DNA of 64,000 nt from Amycolatopsis dendrobii (GCF_014145675.1 NZ_JACGZW010000013.1:1-64000); one strand, 5' to 3'; shown: positions 8,241-17,046, numbered from the stretch's first letter. The notes: generated from the letters alone by a model not told the origin. Numbers and translations: made by a program.

Positions 8241-8591
8241 TCAGCGCAGGCCCTTCTCGATCAGCGCGACAGTCTCGCGGGGATCGTCAACCTGGACCAC
8301 CAAGCGGGCGTAACGCTCGTCGGCGAGCTCGATGACGACGGCCTTCGACGCGTCCTTGACGTCCCAGAACACCTTTTCCCCGTCGAGATGGAACGTGCCC
8401 GCCGTGATCACGCCGGGCACGTGGGCGCCCGGCGCGCGAATCCCCTTGGGCTCGGCGGCCATTCCGGGGTCCGCGGTCGCGCCCCGGACATTGGCCAGCG
8501 GGATGGTCAGGCTGCTCTTGAAGGCCCAGAGCTTGTCGAGACCTTCGATCACGACAACGAGATCGTCGCCGTCGATGTGGACCAGTGCCAT
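8241..8591 (-). CDS. Small PH-like hypothetical protein
   Basis: The gene encodes a 116-residue, beta-rich soluble protein. It begins MALVHIDGDDLVVVIEGLDK and contains SSLTIPLANVRGATAD and FHLDGEKVFWDVKDASKAVVIEL, a layout resembling bacterial PH-like domains with seven strands and a terminal helix. No catalytic residues are evident. It lies between the TetR gene (15 bp upstream) and the hydrolase gene (2 bp downstream), so all three are one transcript. Similar proteins are common in actinobacteria without assigned function. Confidence 0.7.
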   Translation of the reverse strand: MALVHIDGDDLVVVIEGLDKLWAFKSSLTIPLANVRGATADPGMAAEPKGIRAPGAHVPGVITAGTFHLDGEKVFWDVKDASKAVVIELADERYARLVVQVDDPRETVALIEKGLR

Positions 8592-8606
8592 GTGTGTTCT
8601 TCCTTG

Positions 8607-9107
8607 TCAGTCAAGCGGATCGAGCCGTCGGGTCAGCGCGGTGCGCGCCTCTTCGGGGTTGCCGCGCAGCCGGAGTCCCAGTGCGGCAGCGGCGAGGGCT
8701 TCGGCCAGGGCGGGGGAGACGCCGAGCGCGTCGCCGATCGCCTGGTCGAGCGAGGCCAGCGCCGCGGAGACCTCGGTGGCGACCTCCTCGTCGGACGGTG
8801 CCCGTTCGACCGCGGCGAGCAGCAGCAAGCCGAGGTCGGCCGAGGCGACCAGGCGCAGCGCGGCATCGGCGTCTTTCGCCGCGGCGAGCGCTTCGGCCAA
8901 GGGCTGGACGTCGTCCGCGACGTGCCGGCGCAAGGCGATCAGGTAGAGGCCGCGTTTGCTGCCGAACGTCTTGTACAAGCTGTTGCGGTGCACGCCGAGG
9001 TGGGTGACGAGGTCGTCGACCGACACCCCGTCGTATGCGCGCCCGCCGAACAACCTCGCGGCGGCGCGCACCACCTCGTCCTCGTCGAACGCCCGTTGCC
9101 TGCCCAT
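8607..9107 (-). CDS. TetR-family transcriptional regulator
   Basis: The protein has 166 residues. It starts MGRQRAFDEDEVVRAAARLF and has a classical N-terminal HTH at about 25-47 (YDGVSVDDLVTHLGVHRNSLYKTF). The C-terminal ligand domain is short compared with the usual 190-200 residues. It is the first gene of an operon with the PH-like and hydrolase genes. Fourteen bp upstream of the ATG lies an outstanding inverted repeat (9121-9164), almost certainly its own operator, so the operon is probably autorepressed and induced by a small ligand. Confidence 0.9.
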   Translation of the reverse strand: MGRQRAFDEDEVVRAAARLFGGRAYDGVSVDDLVTHLGVHRNSLYKTFGSKRGLYLIALRRHVADDVQPLAEALAAAKDADAALRLVASADLGLLLLAAVERAPSDEEVATEVSAALASLDQAIGDALGVSPALAEALAAAALGLRLRGNPEEARTALTRRLDPLD

Positions 9108-9120
9108 GCGACGACGGTAG

Positions 9121-9164
9121 CCTTTTGAGGAACGATCAGTCAAGAACAATCGTTCCTTAAAAGG
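9121..9164. promoter_or_regulatory. Long TetR operator (16-bp inverted repeat)
   Basis: CCTTTTGAGGAACGAT at 9121-9136 is repeated as its reverse complement with one mismatch at 9149-9164, ATCGTTCCTTAAAAGG. The spacer is 12 bp. It begins 14 bp upstream of the TetR start, where it would overlap the promoter. The arms are longer than a typical TetR site, so two dimers may bind. Confidence 0.8.
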
Positions 9165-9396
9165 CCGGGAGGCGTCGCCGCCGAACCGGCGGACGGGATC
9201 GGCCTCGTCCGCGCCGACCTCGCCGAGGCCAGTCCGCCGATTCGCTTTCCCGCAACGAAAAGGCGCCCTGGCGCGCTGCACGGGCCTGTCGGAGAAAATC
9301 CCGTCACCATCGGCGTACCGGCGCGCATAACCTCCGGAAACCGCCAGGTCGTGATCGACAGCGGACCGTATTGACGAGCCAGGAAGGCCGCAGATC

Positions 9397-9894
9397 GTGA
9401 CATTGCGGGAAAAGGTCGAGAGCCGTCTCGCCGGAGAGTTCGTGCCGGGGGAGCGCGTCGTGGACGCACTGGTCGCGTTCCGCACCGGAGGCGTGCGCAA
9501 GACGATGGTCGCCGGCGCGGCAGGCATCGCCGGGCTCGCGGGCGCGGCCGGGATGGCGCTCGCCGCGCGCCGCGGCCAGACCGAAGCCCCTCAAGTGCCG
9601 ATCTCGACGCCCGGCCGGTTCGTCTTCTCGCTCACCTCGCACCGCGTAGCCCTGTTCACCGTCGGGGGCATCGTCCGGGCCGCCCCCGGAAAGCCGTTGC
9701 AGTCGTGGACGCTGGACCAGCTCGCCTGGGTCTCGGAGCCTGAACTGAACTCCGGCGTGGCCCAAGCGCTCCGGGGCCAGATCGGCGTCGCGGGCGAAGG
9801 CGTCCTTGGCTACGAATTCGCCCGCCTCCAGGTCGACGCCGGGCGGTCCATGGTCAAACGACTGGCCCGTGCGCTCACGGACCTCGAAACCTGA
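9397..9894 (+). CDS. Hypothetical protein with PH-like C-terminus
   Basis: The protein has 165 residues. It begins MTLREKVESRLAGEFVPGERV and has one hydrophobic, Ala/Gly-rich stretch (TMVAGAAGIAGLAGAAGMALAA, about 35-56) that may be a membrane segment or a flexible helix. A beta-rich part follows (GRFVFSLTSHRVALFTVG), reminiscent of bacterial PH domains. No enzyme motif is present. Its last 20 bp overlap the end of the convergent HelD-like gene. Function is unknown. Confidence 0.7.
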   Translation: MTLREKVESRLAGEFVPGERVVDALVAFRTGGVRKTMVAGAAGIAGLAGAAGMALAARRGQTEAPQVPISTPGRFVFSLTSHRVALFTVGGIVRAAPGKPLQSWTLDQLAWVSEPELNSGVAQALRGQIGVAGEGVLGYEFARLQVDAGRSMVKRLARALTDLET

Positions 9895-11998
9895 CCTCCT
9901 TCACCTGGGCCAGCTCGTCCGGTGCCGGTCCAAGATGGACGATCCCCAACCGCCGGGTCGCGCGCGTCATCGCGACGTAGAGGTCGTTGCGCCCCCGCGG
10001 AGCCTCGAGGATCCGGGCCGGATCGACGATCAGCACCGAATCGAATTCCAGCCCCTTGGCCTCCGCGGGCGTCAGCACCGTGATCGCGCTTTCCTCCCGC
10101 AACGACGCGAGACGCCCCGGCGGCGCGATGACCGCGAACTGCCCGCCGTTGTGCTCCTCCGCAACCCCGCGGACGATCCGCTCCAGCTCCGCAACCGTGC
10201 TCCGCACCCGCCACGGCGATTCCCCAGCCTTCCGCACCGACCGCGGATGCGGTGCGGCCGACAACTCGCTCGCGACCGCCATGATCTCCGCGGGCGTCCG
10301 GTAATTGACGCTCAGCTCCGCCACCCGCCAGCGATCCGCCACGTGCGGCCGCAACACCTCCTCCCACGACGCCGCTCCGGCCGGATCGCTGGTCTGGGCG
10401 AGGTCGCCGACCACAGTCATCGACTTGCCAGGACAGCGGCGCAGCACCATCCGCCACGCCATCGCCGACAACTCCTGCGCCTCGTCGACCACCACATGCC
10501 CGAACGCCGGGGCGGACTCGCCGAGCACCGCGGCCGCTTCGTCCAGCAACGGAATGTCCGCCGCACTCCACGGTGTGCTGCCGAACACCTCGGCCACGAC
10601 CGCCTCGGCAGTCAGCGACGGCCATAACCCGTCCAGCACCCTGCCCACCGCGACGTCGGCGAGCAACGCTTTACGCAGGTCAGCCACGTCAGCCTCATCC
10701 AGCAACCGCCGCGGCCCGTCGTCCTGTTCCGGCCCGAGCACCACTCCCGCCGCCTCCAGCGCGCGCAGGTCCGCCGCACTGAGCCGCCCGTCCGCAGTGC
10801 CGCCGTCGAGGGCCTCGCCGGTCTCGGTGAAGACGACGTTCTCCAGGCGGTCGGCCAACTGCTGTGCGAGAAGCTCTGTCATGCGCTGCTGAAACACCAG
10901 CCGGGCCTGCTGATAGGGCAGTCCTTTGCGGACGGCGAACTCGATCGCGCCCCGCCACTCGGCTGGCTCTAGCCGCAGGACCTGCTGTTCGAACACCACC
11001 TCGACCGCCTCGGGCCGGATCGCCGCCGTGGCCTGCTCGGCTGCCTCCGCCCGCCTCTCGCCCGCGACAACTCCGGCGGTGCCCGCCCGATCCCCGCCTG
11101 CCCTCGCAGACCGCGCTTGTCCCGTACCCGCGGCAACTTCCACCCGCCCCCAAACCGCCGCTGCGATCCGGCCAGCCGCCTCCGCCCGCCCCTTGCCCTC
11201 GGTTGCCTCGACCGGATCCACCCGCCTGATCTCGACCCCCGGCCGCAACCCGGCAACCGTCGCCGTCACCACCGCCTGTTCGCCCAACCCGGGCAGCACC
11301 TGCCCGATGTAGTCGAGAAAAATGTCGCTGGGCCCGATCACCAGAACCCCTCGCGTGCGCAACCGCGGCCGCGTGTACATCAGATATGCCAGCCGATGCA
11401 GCGCCACCGCGGTCTTCCCGGTCCCCGGCCCGCCCTGCACCACCAGCACTCCCGCATACCCGTCGCGCACGATCCGGTCCTGTTCGGCCTGCAGCGTCGT
11501 GACGATGTCGCCCATCCGCCCGGTCCGGTCCGCCGTGAGCGCGGCTAGCAACGCCGCCTCCCCGACGAGGACTCCGGGGTCCGCCGCACCGGGATCGAAC
11601 AACTCGTCGTCCAGCGCGGCAACCACCCGTCCCCGGGTCGTGATCCGCCGCCGCCTCCGGACCCCGAGCGCCTCCGCCATGGTCGCGGTGTAGAACGGCT
11701 GCGCCGCCGGCGCCCGCCAATCGAGCAGCAGCGGCTCGTCCACGCCGTCCTCGAACAACCCCAAGCGGCCGATGTACCTCCGGCTCCCGTCGCGCATCTC
11801 CAGCCGCCCGAAACACAGCCCGTCCTCGACAGCCGCCAGCCGGGCCGACTCCGCTCGCCAGCGCGCCGCGACCTCCGGATCCGCGCTTTCGCGCCCCCGT
11901 GCCGCCTCCTCGCGCAACGCGTCGAGCCTGCCGTACAGGCTGGTGACGTACTCCTGTTCGCGGGCAAGCTCCCGCTCGACCTGGTTTTCAGCCGGCAC
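9875..11998 (-). CDS. HelD/HelR-like RNA polymerase-recycling ATPase (UvrD/Rep superfamily)
   Basis: The protein has 707 residues, close to actinobacterial (class II) HelD. The N-terminal coiled-coil arm is EQEYVTSLYGRLDALREEAA; next comes the family-typical LEMRDGSRRYIGRLGLFED and LLLDWRAPAAQPFYTAT. Walker A is GGPGTGKT (189-196), Walker B is HVVVDEAQEL, and the C-terminal helicase motifs are NYRTPAEIM, TPAEAKGLEFD and YVAMTRATRRL. HelD proteins enter the RNA polymerase channels to free stalled enzyme, and HelR members give rifamycin tolerance in actinomycetes. No rifamycin-associated element was found upstream. The start is GTG 11998. A helicase role on DNA cannot be excluded. Confidence 0.88.
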   Translation of the reverse strand: MPAENQVERELAREQEYVTSLYGRLDALREEAARGRESADPEVAARWRAESARLAAVEDGLCFGRLEMRDGSRRYIGRLGLFEDGVDEPLLLDWRAPAAQPFYTATMAEALGVRRRRRITTRGRVVAALDDELFDPGAADPGVLVGEAALLAALTADRTGRMGDIVTTLQAEQDRIVRDGYAGVLVVQGGPGTGKTAVALHRLAYLMYTRPRLRTRGVLVIGPSDIFLDYIGQVLPGLGEQAVVTATVAGLRPGVEIRRVDPVEATEGKGRAEAAGRIAAAVWGRVEVAAGTGQARSARAGGDRAGTAGVVAGERRAEAAEQATAAIRPEAVEVVFEQQVLRLEPAEWRGAIEFAVRKGLPYQQARLVFQQRMTELLAQQLADRLENVVFTETGEALDGGTADGRLSAADLRALEAAGVVLGPEQDDGPRRLLDEADVADLRKALLADVAVGRVLDGLWPSLTAEAVVAEVFGSTPWSAADIPLLDEAAAVLGESAPAFGHVVVDEAQELSAMAWRMVLRRCPGKSMTVVGDLAQTSDPAGAASWEEVLRPHVADRWRVAELSVNYRTPAEIMAVASELSAAPHPRSVRKAGESPWRVRSTVAELERIVRGVAEEHNGGQFAVIAPPGRLASLREESAITVLTPAEAKGLEFDSVLIVDPARILEAPRGRNDLYVAMTRATRRLGIVHLGPAPDELAQVKEVRFRGP

Positions 11999-12199
11999 CC
12001 CAGAACTCCCCGCTGTCGGGTGAACGATGGCATCGAGGGTGCGCGCCGATCCGGAGAAAGAACAGTCTTGTCTTTGCCGGCGGCGTCAGCCGAACGGTTT
12101 TTCCGCCCGAACCGGACGCTGCCGTCGAGGCCTGGCCCCGGAACTCCGGCCGCCCCAAGGCGGGCCTCCGGGCGAGATTCGCGCTGGCCAGGTTCGCGG

Positions 12200-12669
12200 C
12201 CCGCCGCACCGCTTCCGCCGGCAACGGCGTTTCCGCTGGTCCAGCGCCCGCGCACGCACCGCCGCGACGAGTTCGCCCGAGGCCGACCGCGCCGGCACGG
12301 CCACGCCGCACAACGGCGGCACCCCGTCGCTGTAATCGAACGCCACGTCCCGGTCCCGGGCGTCGGCGAGCAGCTTTTCCCATTCCCGCCCGGAATATTT
12401 TTCGGGCGGCTCGGCGCGCGGTCCGGAAGCGGCGAGAACCATTTCCGTCGCAGCCTTGGAAGGCAGCGCCCAACCGGCACGCATCGCGCAGATCTCGTCG
12501 GATTCCGCAGCCGAGGAGCGCCCGTCCGGAATCGGCTGGCACGCCGACGCTGGCCGAGCAGCCGGTGGGCGGCCGCCAATTGGGTAGGCCCGGCCTCGCC
12601 GTTCCGCGCCAGTTCCTCCGGCAGAAGAAACGCGCCTTCCAGCACGCCGCGCCCGGGTTTACGCGCCAT
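12200..12669 (-). pseudogene. Decayed IclR-family regulator
   Basis: Two separated pieces of an IclR protein lie in different frames on the minus strand. From ATG 12669 the frame reads MARKPGRGVLEGAFLLPEEL, then ARNGEAGPTQLAAAHRLLGQ. This is the IclR HTH with the recognition-helix segment missing between LAA and AHRLL. Downstream, in another frame, comes WEKLLADARDRDVAFDYSDG, then VPPLCGVAVPARSASGELVA. This is the end of the IclR effector domain (the usual PVRDASGxxVAAL motif). Most of the ligand domain between them is gone. At least one internal deletion and a frame change make a functional product very unlikely. The regulated operon may also have been lost. Confidence 0.75.
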
Positions 12670-12931
12670 CGGAATTCCGTCCGGAATCACGCGTCGCCGT
12701 CCTCCGGGTTTTATCGCCGGAACCGCATTCTCCGGGCACACTTCCTCGCTTTTTCTCGAAACCGGAGAAATTCGGAAAGATCCGTGCGGCGAAGAACGTT
12801 CCTGGCCCACAGGGCTCGGCTGCCGCCCCTTCCCGGCAGCCGCGGGGTCACCCGATCGGCAGCCCCGCGGCGACCGCCCGGTTTGCGTCGCAGTCCGGTT
12901 TTGTCGGTGGGGCCGGGTAGCGTTCCGGTCC
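12670..12931. other. Intergenic region upstream of ligA
   Basis: About 260 bp holding the promoter region of the pseudogene and of ligA. No gene, repeat or strong ribosome site is visible, except the weak upstream context ggccgggtagcgttcc of the ligA GTG. Confidence 0.4.
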
Positions 12932-14923
12932 GTGGACGTTCGGGAACGTATTCAGGAGCTGGCCGATCAGGTCGTAGTGCTGCGCGACGCGTACTACCGG
13001 GGTTCGCCGGTGGTGGCGGACGCGGAGTACGACGCGATCGAGGACGAGCTGCGCGGGTTGATCGAGGCGAGCCCGGAGCTGGCCCCGGACCCGAACCCGC
13101 TGGACCAGGTGGGCGGGCCCGCGGTGCTGCACGCGCCGATCCGGCATTCGCGGCCGATGCTGTCGCTGGAGAAGGCGACGAAGCCGGAGCAGGTCGAGGC
13201 TTTCTTCGACCGGTTCCCCGGGCAGCCCGTGGTCGTGATGCCCAAGCTCGACGGCCTGTCGCTGGCCCTGGTGTACGAGGACGGCCGCCTGGCGCGAGCG
13301 GTCACCCGCGGCGACGGAACCACCGGCGACGACGTGACCATGCTCGTGCGCGCCCTGACCGACGGCATTCCGCACCAGGTCAGCGCCCCAGGCCGGGTCG
13401 AGGTGCGCGGCGAGGCAGTGATGCTGCGGTCGACCTTCGCCGCCTACAACACCGCACACCCGGACAAGCCGCTGATCAACCCCCGCAACGCCGCGGCGGG
13501 CACGCTGCGCGCGAAAGACCCAGCCGCGGTCGCCGAGCGTCGGCTGCGCTTTTTCGCCTTCGACCTGGACACTGAACCGGGCAGTGCGGAAACCGACCTG
13601 GGCAGCGGTCTGCTGGCGCTCGGCTTCACCGCCGCGGACATGCGCCGTTGCGCCGACGCGGCCTCCGCGCAAGCCGTCATCACCACGATCGAGCAGCAGC
13701 GCAACGACCTGGACTACGACATCGACGGCGCCGTCCTCCGGCTCGCCGACCGCGCCGCGTATGCCGCCGCAGGCACCCGTTCGAGTTCGCCGCGCGGGGC
13801 ACTGGCGTACAAGTTCGCCGCCGAGGAGAAGACCACCGTACTGTCCGATGTGGTCTGGGACGTCGGCAAAACCGGCAAGATCGCCCCGGTCGCGTGGCTG
13901 GAGCCGGTCTTCGTGGGCGGGACCACGGTCACCCGCGCGACGCTGGCCAACCAGGAGGTGATCCGCGCCCGCGGCATCAAGATCGGCGACACTGTGCTGG
14001 TCCGCAGGGCGGGCGACGTCATCCCGTTCGTCGCGGGCGTTCTCGACGAGTCGAAACGCACCGGGGCGGAGCGGGAGATCGTGCCCCCGTCGACGTGCCC
14101 GTCGTGCGAGCAGCCGCTCACCGAACAGGGCAACAGCCGGGAATTGTTCTGCACCAACGTTTCCTGCCCGGCCCAGACCGTGCGCCGGCTGATCCACTGG
14201 GCGTCCCGGGCGGCCGCCGACATCGACGCGATCGGCGGCGTGTGGATCGAACGGCTGGCCGAGGCCGGAATCCTGGAACACCCGTCGGACTTCTACCGGC
14301 TGACCAAGGAACGCCTGCTGGAATTCGACCGCATCGGCGAGGTCTCGGCGACGCGGATGATCGAATCGATCGACGCCAGCCGCCAGGTCGGCCTGCGCCG
14401 GGCACTGATCGGGCTCGCGATCCCGATGGCGTCGGAAGGCACCGCCGCCCGCCTGTGCCGCGCCGGATTCGCTTCGCTGGAAGCAGTGCTCGACGCGGGC
14501 GTCGACGGTCTTGTCGAAGTAGAGGACATCGGGCCGAAGGTCGCCGCCTCGCTGGTGGAACACCTCACCCGGCTGCGCCCTGAACTGGAACGCCTGCGAG
14601 AACGCGGAGTTTCCCTGGACGTCCTGGAAGAAGACCTCCCGCCCGCCGTCGTCGCAGGCGCGCCGCTGGAAGGCAAGACCGTAGTGGTGACCGGTGCGAT
14701 CAGCGACCCGCGATCCGGGGAGAAGGTGCCCCGCCCCACCTTCCAGCGCCTGTGCGAGACAGCAGGCGCGACCACCGCGTCCTCCGTCTCGGCAAGCACG
14801 GACCTGCTGATCACCGGCGCCGACGTCGGCGCGAGCAAGCTCACGAAGGCCGAGAAATTCGGCGTCGAGGTCGTGGACCAGGGGGTGATCTGGGAACAGC
14901 TGATCGCGGCCGGAGTGGTCTGA
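12932..14923 (+). CDS. ligA: NAD-dependent DNA ligase LigA
   Basis: The protein has 663 residues from GTG 12932. It seals nicks in duplex DNA using NAD+. Domains in order: Ia NAD-binding (DAYYRGSPVVADAEYDAIEDEL), the adenylation domain with KLDG (Lys105) and AVTRGDGTTGDDVT, the OB fold (AYKFAAEEKTT; WDVGKTGKIAPVAWLEPV), a four-Cys zinc finger (CPSCEQPL and LFCTNVSCPAQ), HhH motifs (AGILEHPSDFY; VEDIGPKVAASL) and a C-terminal BRCT domain (LEGKTVVVTGAI). It is shorter than the roughly 700-740 residues usual for actinobacterial LigA. It stands alone beside regulators, so it may be a second, accessory ligase. The genome copy number cannot be seen from here. Confidence 0.95.
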   Translation: MDVRERIQELADQVVVLRDAYYRGSPVVADAEYDAIEDELRGLIEASPELAPDPNPLDQVGGPAVLHAPIRHSRPMLSLEKATKPEQVEAFFDRFPGQPVVVMPKLDGLSLALVYEDGRLARAVTRGDGTTGDDVTMLVRALTDGIPHQVSAPGRVEVRGEAVMLRSTFAAYNTAHPDKPLINPRNAAAGTLRAKDPAAVAERRLRFFAFDLDTEPGSAETDLGSGLLALGFTAADMRRCADAASAQAVITTIEQQRNDLDYDIDGAVLRLADRAAYAAAGTRSSSPRGALAYKFAAEEKTTVLSDVVWDVGKTGKIAPVAWLEPVFVGGTTVTRATLANQEVIRARGIKIGDTVLVRRAGDVIPFVAGVLDESKRTGAEREIVPPSTCPSCEQPLTEQGNSRELFCTNVSCPAQTVRRLIHWASRAAADIDAIGGVWIERLAEAGILEHPSDFYRLTKERLLEFDRIGEVSATRMIESIDASRQVGLRRALIGLAIPMASEGTAARLCRAGFASLEAVLDAGVDGLVEVEDIGPKVAASLVEHLTRLRPELERLRERGVSLDVLEEDLPPAVVAGAPLEGKTVVVTGAISDPRSGEKVPRPTFQRLCETAGATTASSVSASTDLLITGADVGASKLTKAEKFGVEVVDQGVIWEQLIAAGVV

Positions 14924-14946
14924 ACCCGCTTTGCCGGGACGGGTTC
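14922..14946 (+). terminator. Hairpin after ligA
   Basis: GAACCCG at 14922-14928, overlapping the ligA stop codon, pairs with CGGGTTC at 14940-14946 across an 11-nt loop. There is no clear T-run, so termination may be partial. Confidence 0.45.
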
Positions 14947-15236
14947 GCCGGGTCTGCCGGATCGAGGCGACGGGCGTGCTGGCGCGCCGCATGACCGAGA
15001 ACCCCTTGCCCGGCAACGGATTCACCTGAACCCTTCGGGGAGCGGCACGGTGCAGGGATCGCGCGCTTTCGGCGACGGCTGGCGAGGCTCCGGACGCGGA
15101 TGGATGCTCGCCGCCCGGCGTGCCGATCAGCCGTCGCACGCGCTGACTTCCAGAGCCCGATTCCTTCGATCCGCCATCTGGCAACGCTTCGCCCGCCCGC
15201 CAACCGATCCGCGGCCATCGGCCGAAACCCGGCGGC
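14947..15236. other. Intergenic region, no gene seen
   Basis: About 290 bp between ligA and the end of the leftward reductase gene. No supportable gene, promoter or repeat was found beyond the ligA 3' hairpin. Confidence 0.4.
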
Positions 15237-16184
15237 TCACTCCGTCCTTTCCAGACCGAAGTAAGGCTCCGCCGCCTCTAATCGCGGCACCGTGACGCCC
15301 AGCCGCCGGGCCTCGGCCAGGACGTCGCGGCAGATCTCGCGCGGCTCGCGGGCATCGGGATCGGAGTGCGCCTCGAGATTCACCCGCGCCGGGGGAAAGC
15401 GGGCCAGCAGCCACCCCAGCACCGGGACCGTCAGCCAGGTCGGCGCCCGGAACAGCAGCAACGCGCCCCGATGCTGCCGCACGTCGACGCCCCGGGCTTC
15501 GAGAAGCCGCACAAGCTCGCGCCCAGCCAGCAACGCCTCCCGCAGATCGCTCCGGGACCTTGCCAGCGAGCTCAGCGAACCCACCCGCACGCCCTGCGAG
15601 TGCAGACCCGCGTCCGAGATGAAGTGAACCCACAACCAGCCCCGGAAGTCAGGCCGTTCCCGGACCCGGAACCCAGCGTCGCGGAACACCTGCCGTACGA
15701 CCCGCTCGCGTTCGGTCGGAGGCTCGCCGAGGGTCCCGAACACAGCGAGCGGCATCAACATCCCGCGAAGCACGCCGTCCTCGCCGAAACCGCCGCCGCC
15801 CTGGGGAAAGCCCCACGCGACTTGCTCGACGGGCAGATCGCCGATCGCGGCCAGCGGCTCGGACCAGATGTTGCCGAACACCAGCACCGTCGCCTTCCCG
15901 GCGCGCGGCGCCAGAAACGCCGCCGCCTCCGGGAGCCGATAGTGCTGGACGCTCAGCACGATCAGATCGAACTCATGGCCCGGTTCCAGCTCCTCGCGGT
16001 AGCGCACCGGCCAAGTCTCGGCGCCCCGCCGCCCCCGCAGGTCGCGGAGATCGAGGTCGATCGACTCCCCGTACTCCGCCGCGCGACCGGGGCGGACATA
16101 GAACTCGACATCGTGCCCCGCCCGCTCCAAGGCCCAGCCGTACATCGCCGCGATCACGCCGCGTCCGAACATCAAGATTTTCAC
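15237..16184 (-). CDS. Ketopantoate reductase (ApbA/PanE)-like protein
   Basis: The protein has 315 residues. GTG 16184 is chosen because GAGGTGCGACA precedes it and the Rossmann strand VKILMFGRGVIAAMYGWALE starts at once; a longer form from 16226 would begin inside the operator. NAD(P) binding is shown by GRGVIAAMYG, followed by DLIVLSVQHYRLPEA. PanE proper reduces ketopantoate to pantoate, but many actinomycete paralogues act on other 2-oxo acids. The C-terminal helical domain is divergent (WVHFISDAGLHSQGV), so the substrate is uncertain. Two palindromic operator sites lie 27-68 bp upstream of the start. Confidence 0.8.
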   Translation of the reverse strand: MKILMFGRGVIAAMYGWALERAGHDVEFYVRPGRAAEYGESIDLDLRDLRGRRGAETWPVRYREELEPGHEFDLIVLSVQHYRLPEAAAFLAPRAGKATVLVFGNIWSEPLAAIGDLPVEQVAWGFPQGGGGFGEDGVLRGMLMPLAVFGTLGEPPTERERVVRQVFRDAGFRVRERPDFRGWLWVHFISDAGLHSQGVRVGSLSSLARSRSDLREALLAGRELVRLLEARGVDVRQHRGALLLFRAPTWLTVPVLGWLLARFPPARVNLEAHSDPDAREPREICRDVLAEARRLGVTVPRLEAAEPYFGLERTE

Positions 16185-16210
16185 TGTCGCACCTCGCCGG
16201 AGGCTAAAAC

Positions 16211-16252
16211 TGGAGACAATCTCCACTTGCGAAGATATGGAGACGATCTCCA
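16211..16252. promoter_or_regulatory. Twin palindromic operators TGGAGAC(A/G)ATCTCCA
   Basis: Two 15-bp sites, TGGAGACAATCTCCA at 16211-16225 and TGGAGACGATCTCCA at 16238-16252, each have perfect 6-bp arms. Their centres are 27 bp apart. The pair as a whole is also symmetric (AACTGGAGA at 16208-16216, TCTCCAGTT at 16247-16255). The arrangement is typical of TetR-type dimers binding in tandem upstream of the reductase gene. No intact regulator gene is adjacent. Confidence 0.8.
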
Positions 16253-16255
16253 GTT

Positions 16256-16474
16256 GTCAACGAGGGGCTCCGGCGACGCCTTCCTCCGCCGGACGATCGA
16301 CAGCGCCGAGGACGGCGGCACAGACCCGGTCTCCGCCGCGGCACTGGCCAACGCGGTCAGCGGAGAGGGCCAAGCCGTCATCGAGCCAATCCGGGATTTC
16401 CCGCATAATCCCGCATAGAACGCCGCGGCACAGTACGATTCCGCCCAGCATCGACCACTCTCTGGGGGAAAATC
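16256..16474. other. Intergenic region with possible regulator remnant
   Basis: In one rightward frame, 16265-16418 translates to FLRRTIDSAEDGGTDPVSAA, then ALANAVSGEGQAVIEPI, before a TAG. This resembles the last helices of a TetR ligand domain and sits where a divergent regulator would be expected, but no HTH part remains. The evidence is weak. GGGGGAA at 16463-16469 is the ribosome site of the next gene. Confidence 0.3.
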
Positions 16475-16861
16475 ATGAAACGCATCGCCGTCAGCCTTGC
16501 CGTGTCCGCAGTCGCCGTCCTCGGCGGAGCGGGGGCCGCGAGCGCGGCAGGCTACCCGACGTCGAACTTCGGCGACGACATCATCGGCGGGGCCGCCGGG
16601 GGCACGCTGACCTGGTACAACCGCTCGGTCGGCGTCAGCGGCTACGTCCGCGACGACGCCGGTTCCGGAAGCACCACGGTGACCTTCGAGTTCCGCCAGG
16701 CGGGCACGCTGTTCGACGTCCAGACCCGCTCGGCGCTGAACGACTACAAGACCTTCGGCTGGACCGAACCCGGCCCGTCCGGCGGCTTCAGCAAGGTCGA
16801 CATCTACCTCGGCCACGGCAACAGCAGGATCCTCATCGCCTCGGTGCCGCGCAAGGTCTGA
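16475..16861 (+). CDS. Small secreted protein, unknown function
   Basis: The protein has 128 residues. It has a clean Sec signal peptide (MKRIAVSLAVSAVAVLGGAG with cleavage near ASA-AGYP). The mature part is about 103 residues, beta-rich and Gly/Thr/Ser-rich (TLTWYNRSVGVSGYVRDDAG; TTVTFEFRQAGTLFDVQ), with no Cys and no catalytic motif. It resembles small exported beta-sandwich proteins of actinomycetes. It sits next to the lanthipeptide locus but on the opposite strand and converges with it, so a link is not implied. Confidence 0.75.
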   Translation: MKRIAVSLAVSAVAVLGGAGAASAAGYPTSNFGDDIIGGAAGGTLTWYNRSVGVSGYVRDDAGSGSTTVTFEFRQAGTLFDVQTRSALNDYKTFGWTEPGPSGGFSKVDIYLGHGNSRILIASVPRKV

Positions 16862-17046
16862 GCGGGGCGTTCACCTGCGGCGGAATCCGTGCTGCGGCGG
16901 GCTTCCAGAGGGAGTATCGCTCGGTCGGCGACGGAGCAGGCGAACACGGCCGGGAACGCCCCGCTCACCGACGGAGCGGTGGCGGCGAACAGCGGGAGCT
17001 GCATGGCTTGCCGCTCCGGCTCTTCGCAGGCGGCGGTCCCGGCCGT

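Noticed and set aside
11999..12060. Rifamycin-associated element upstream of the HelD-like gene
   Set aside because: No matching 19-bp inverted repeat was found in the upstream region.
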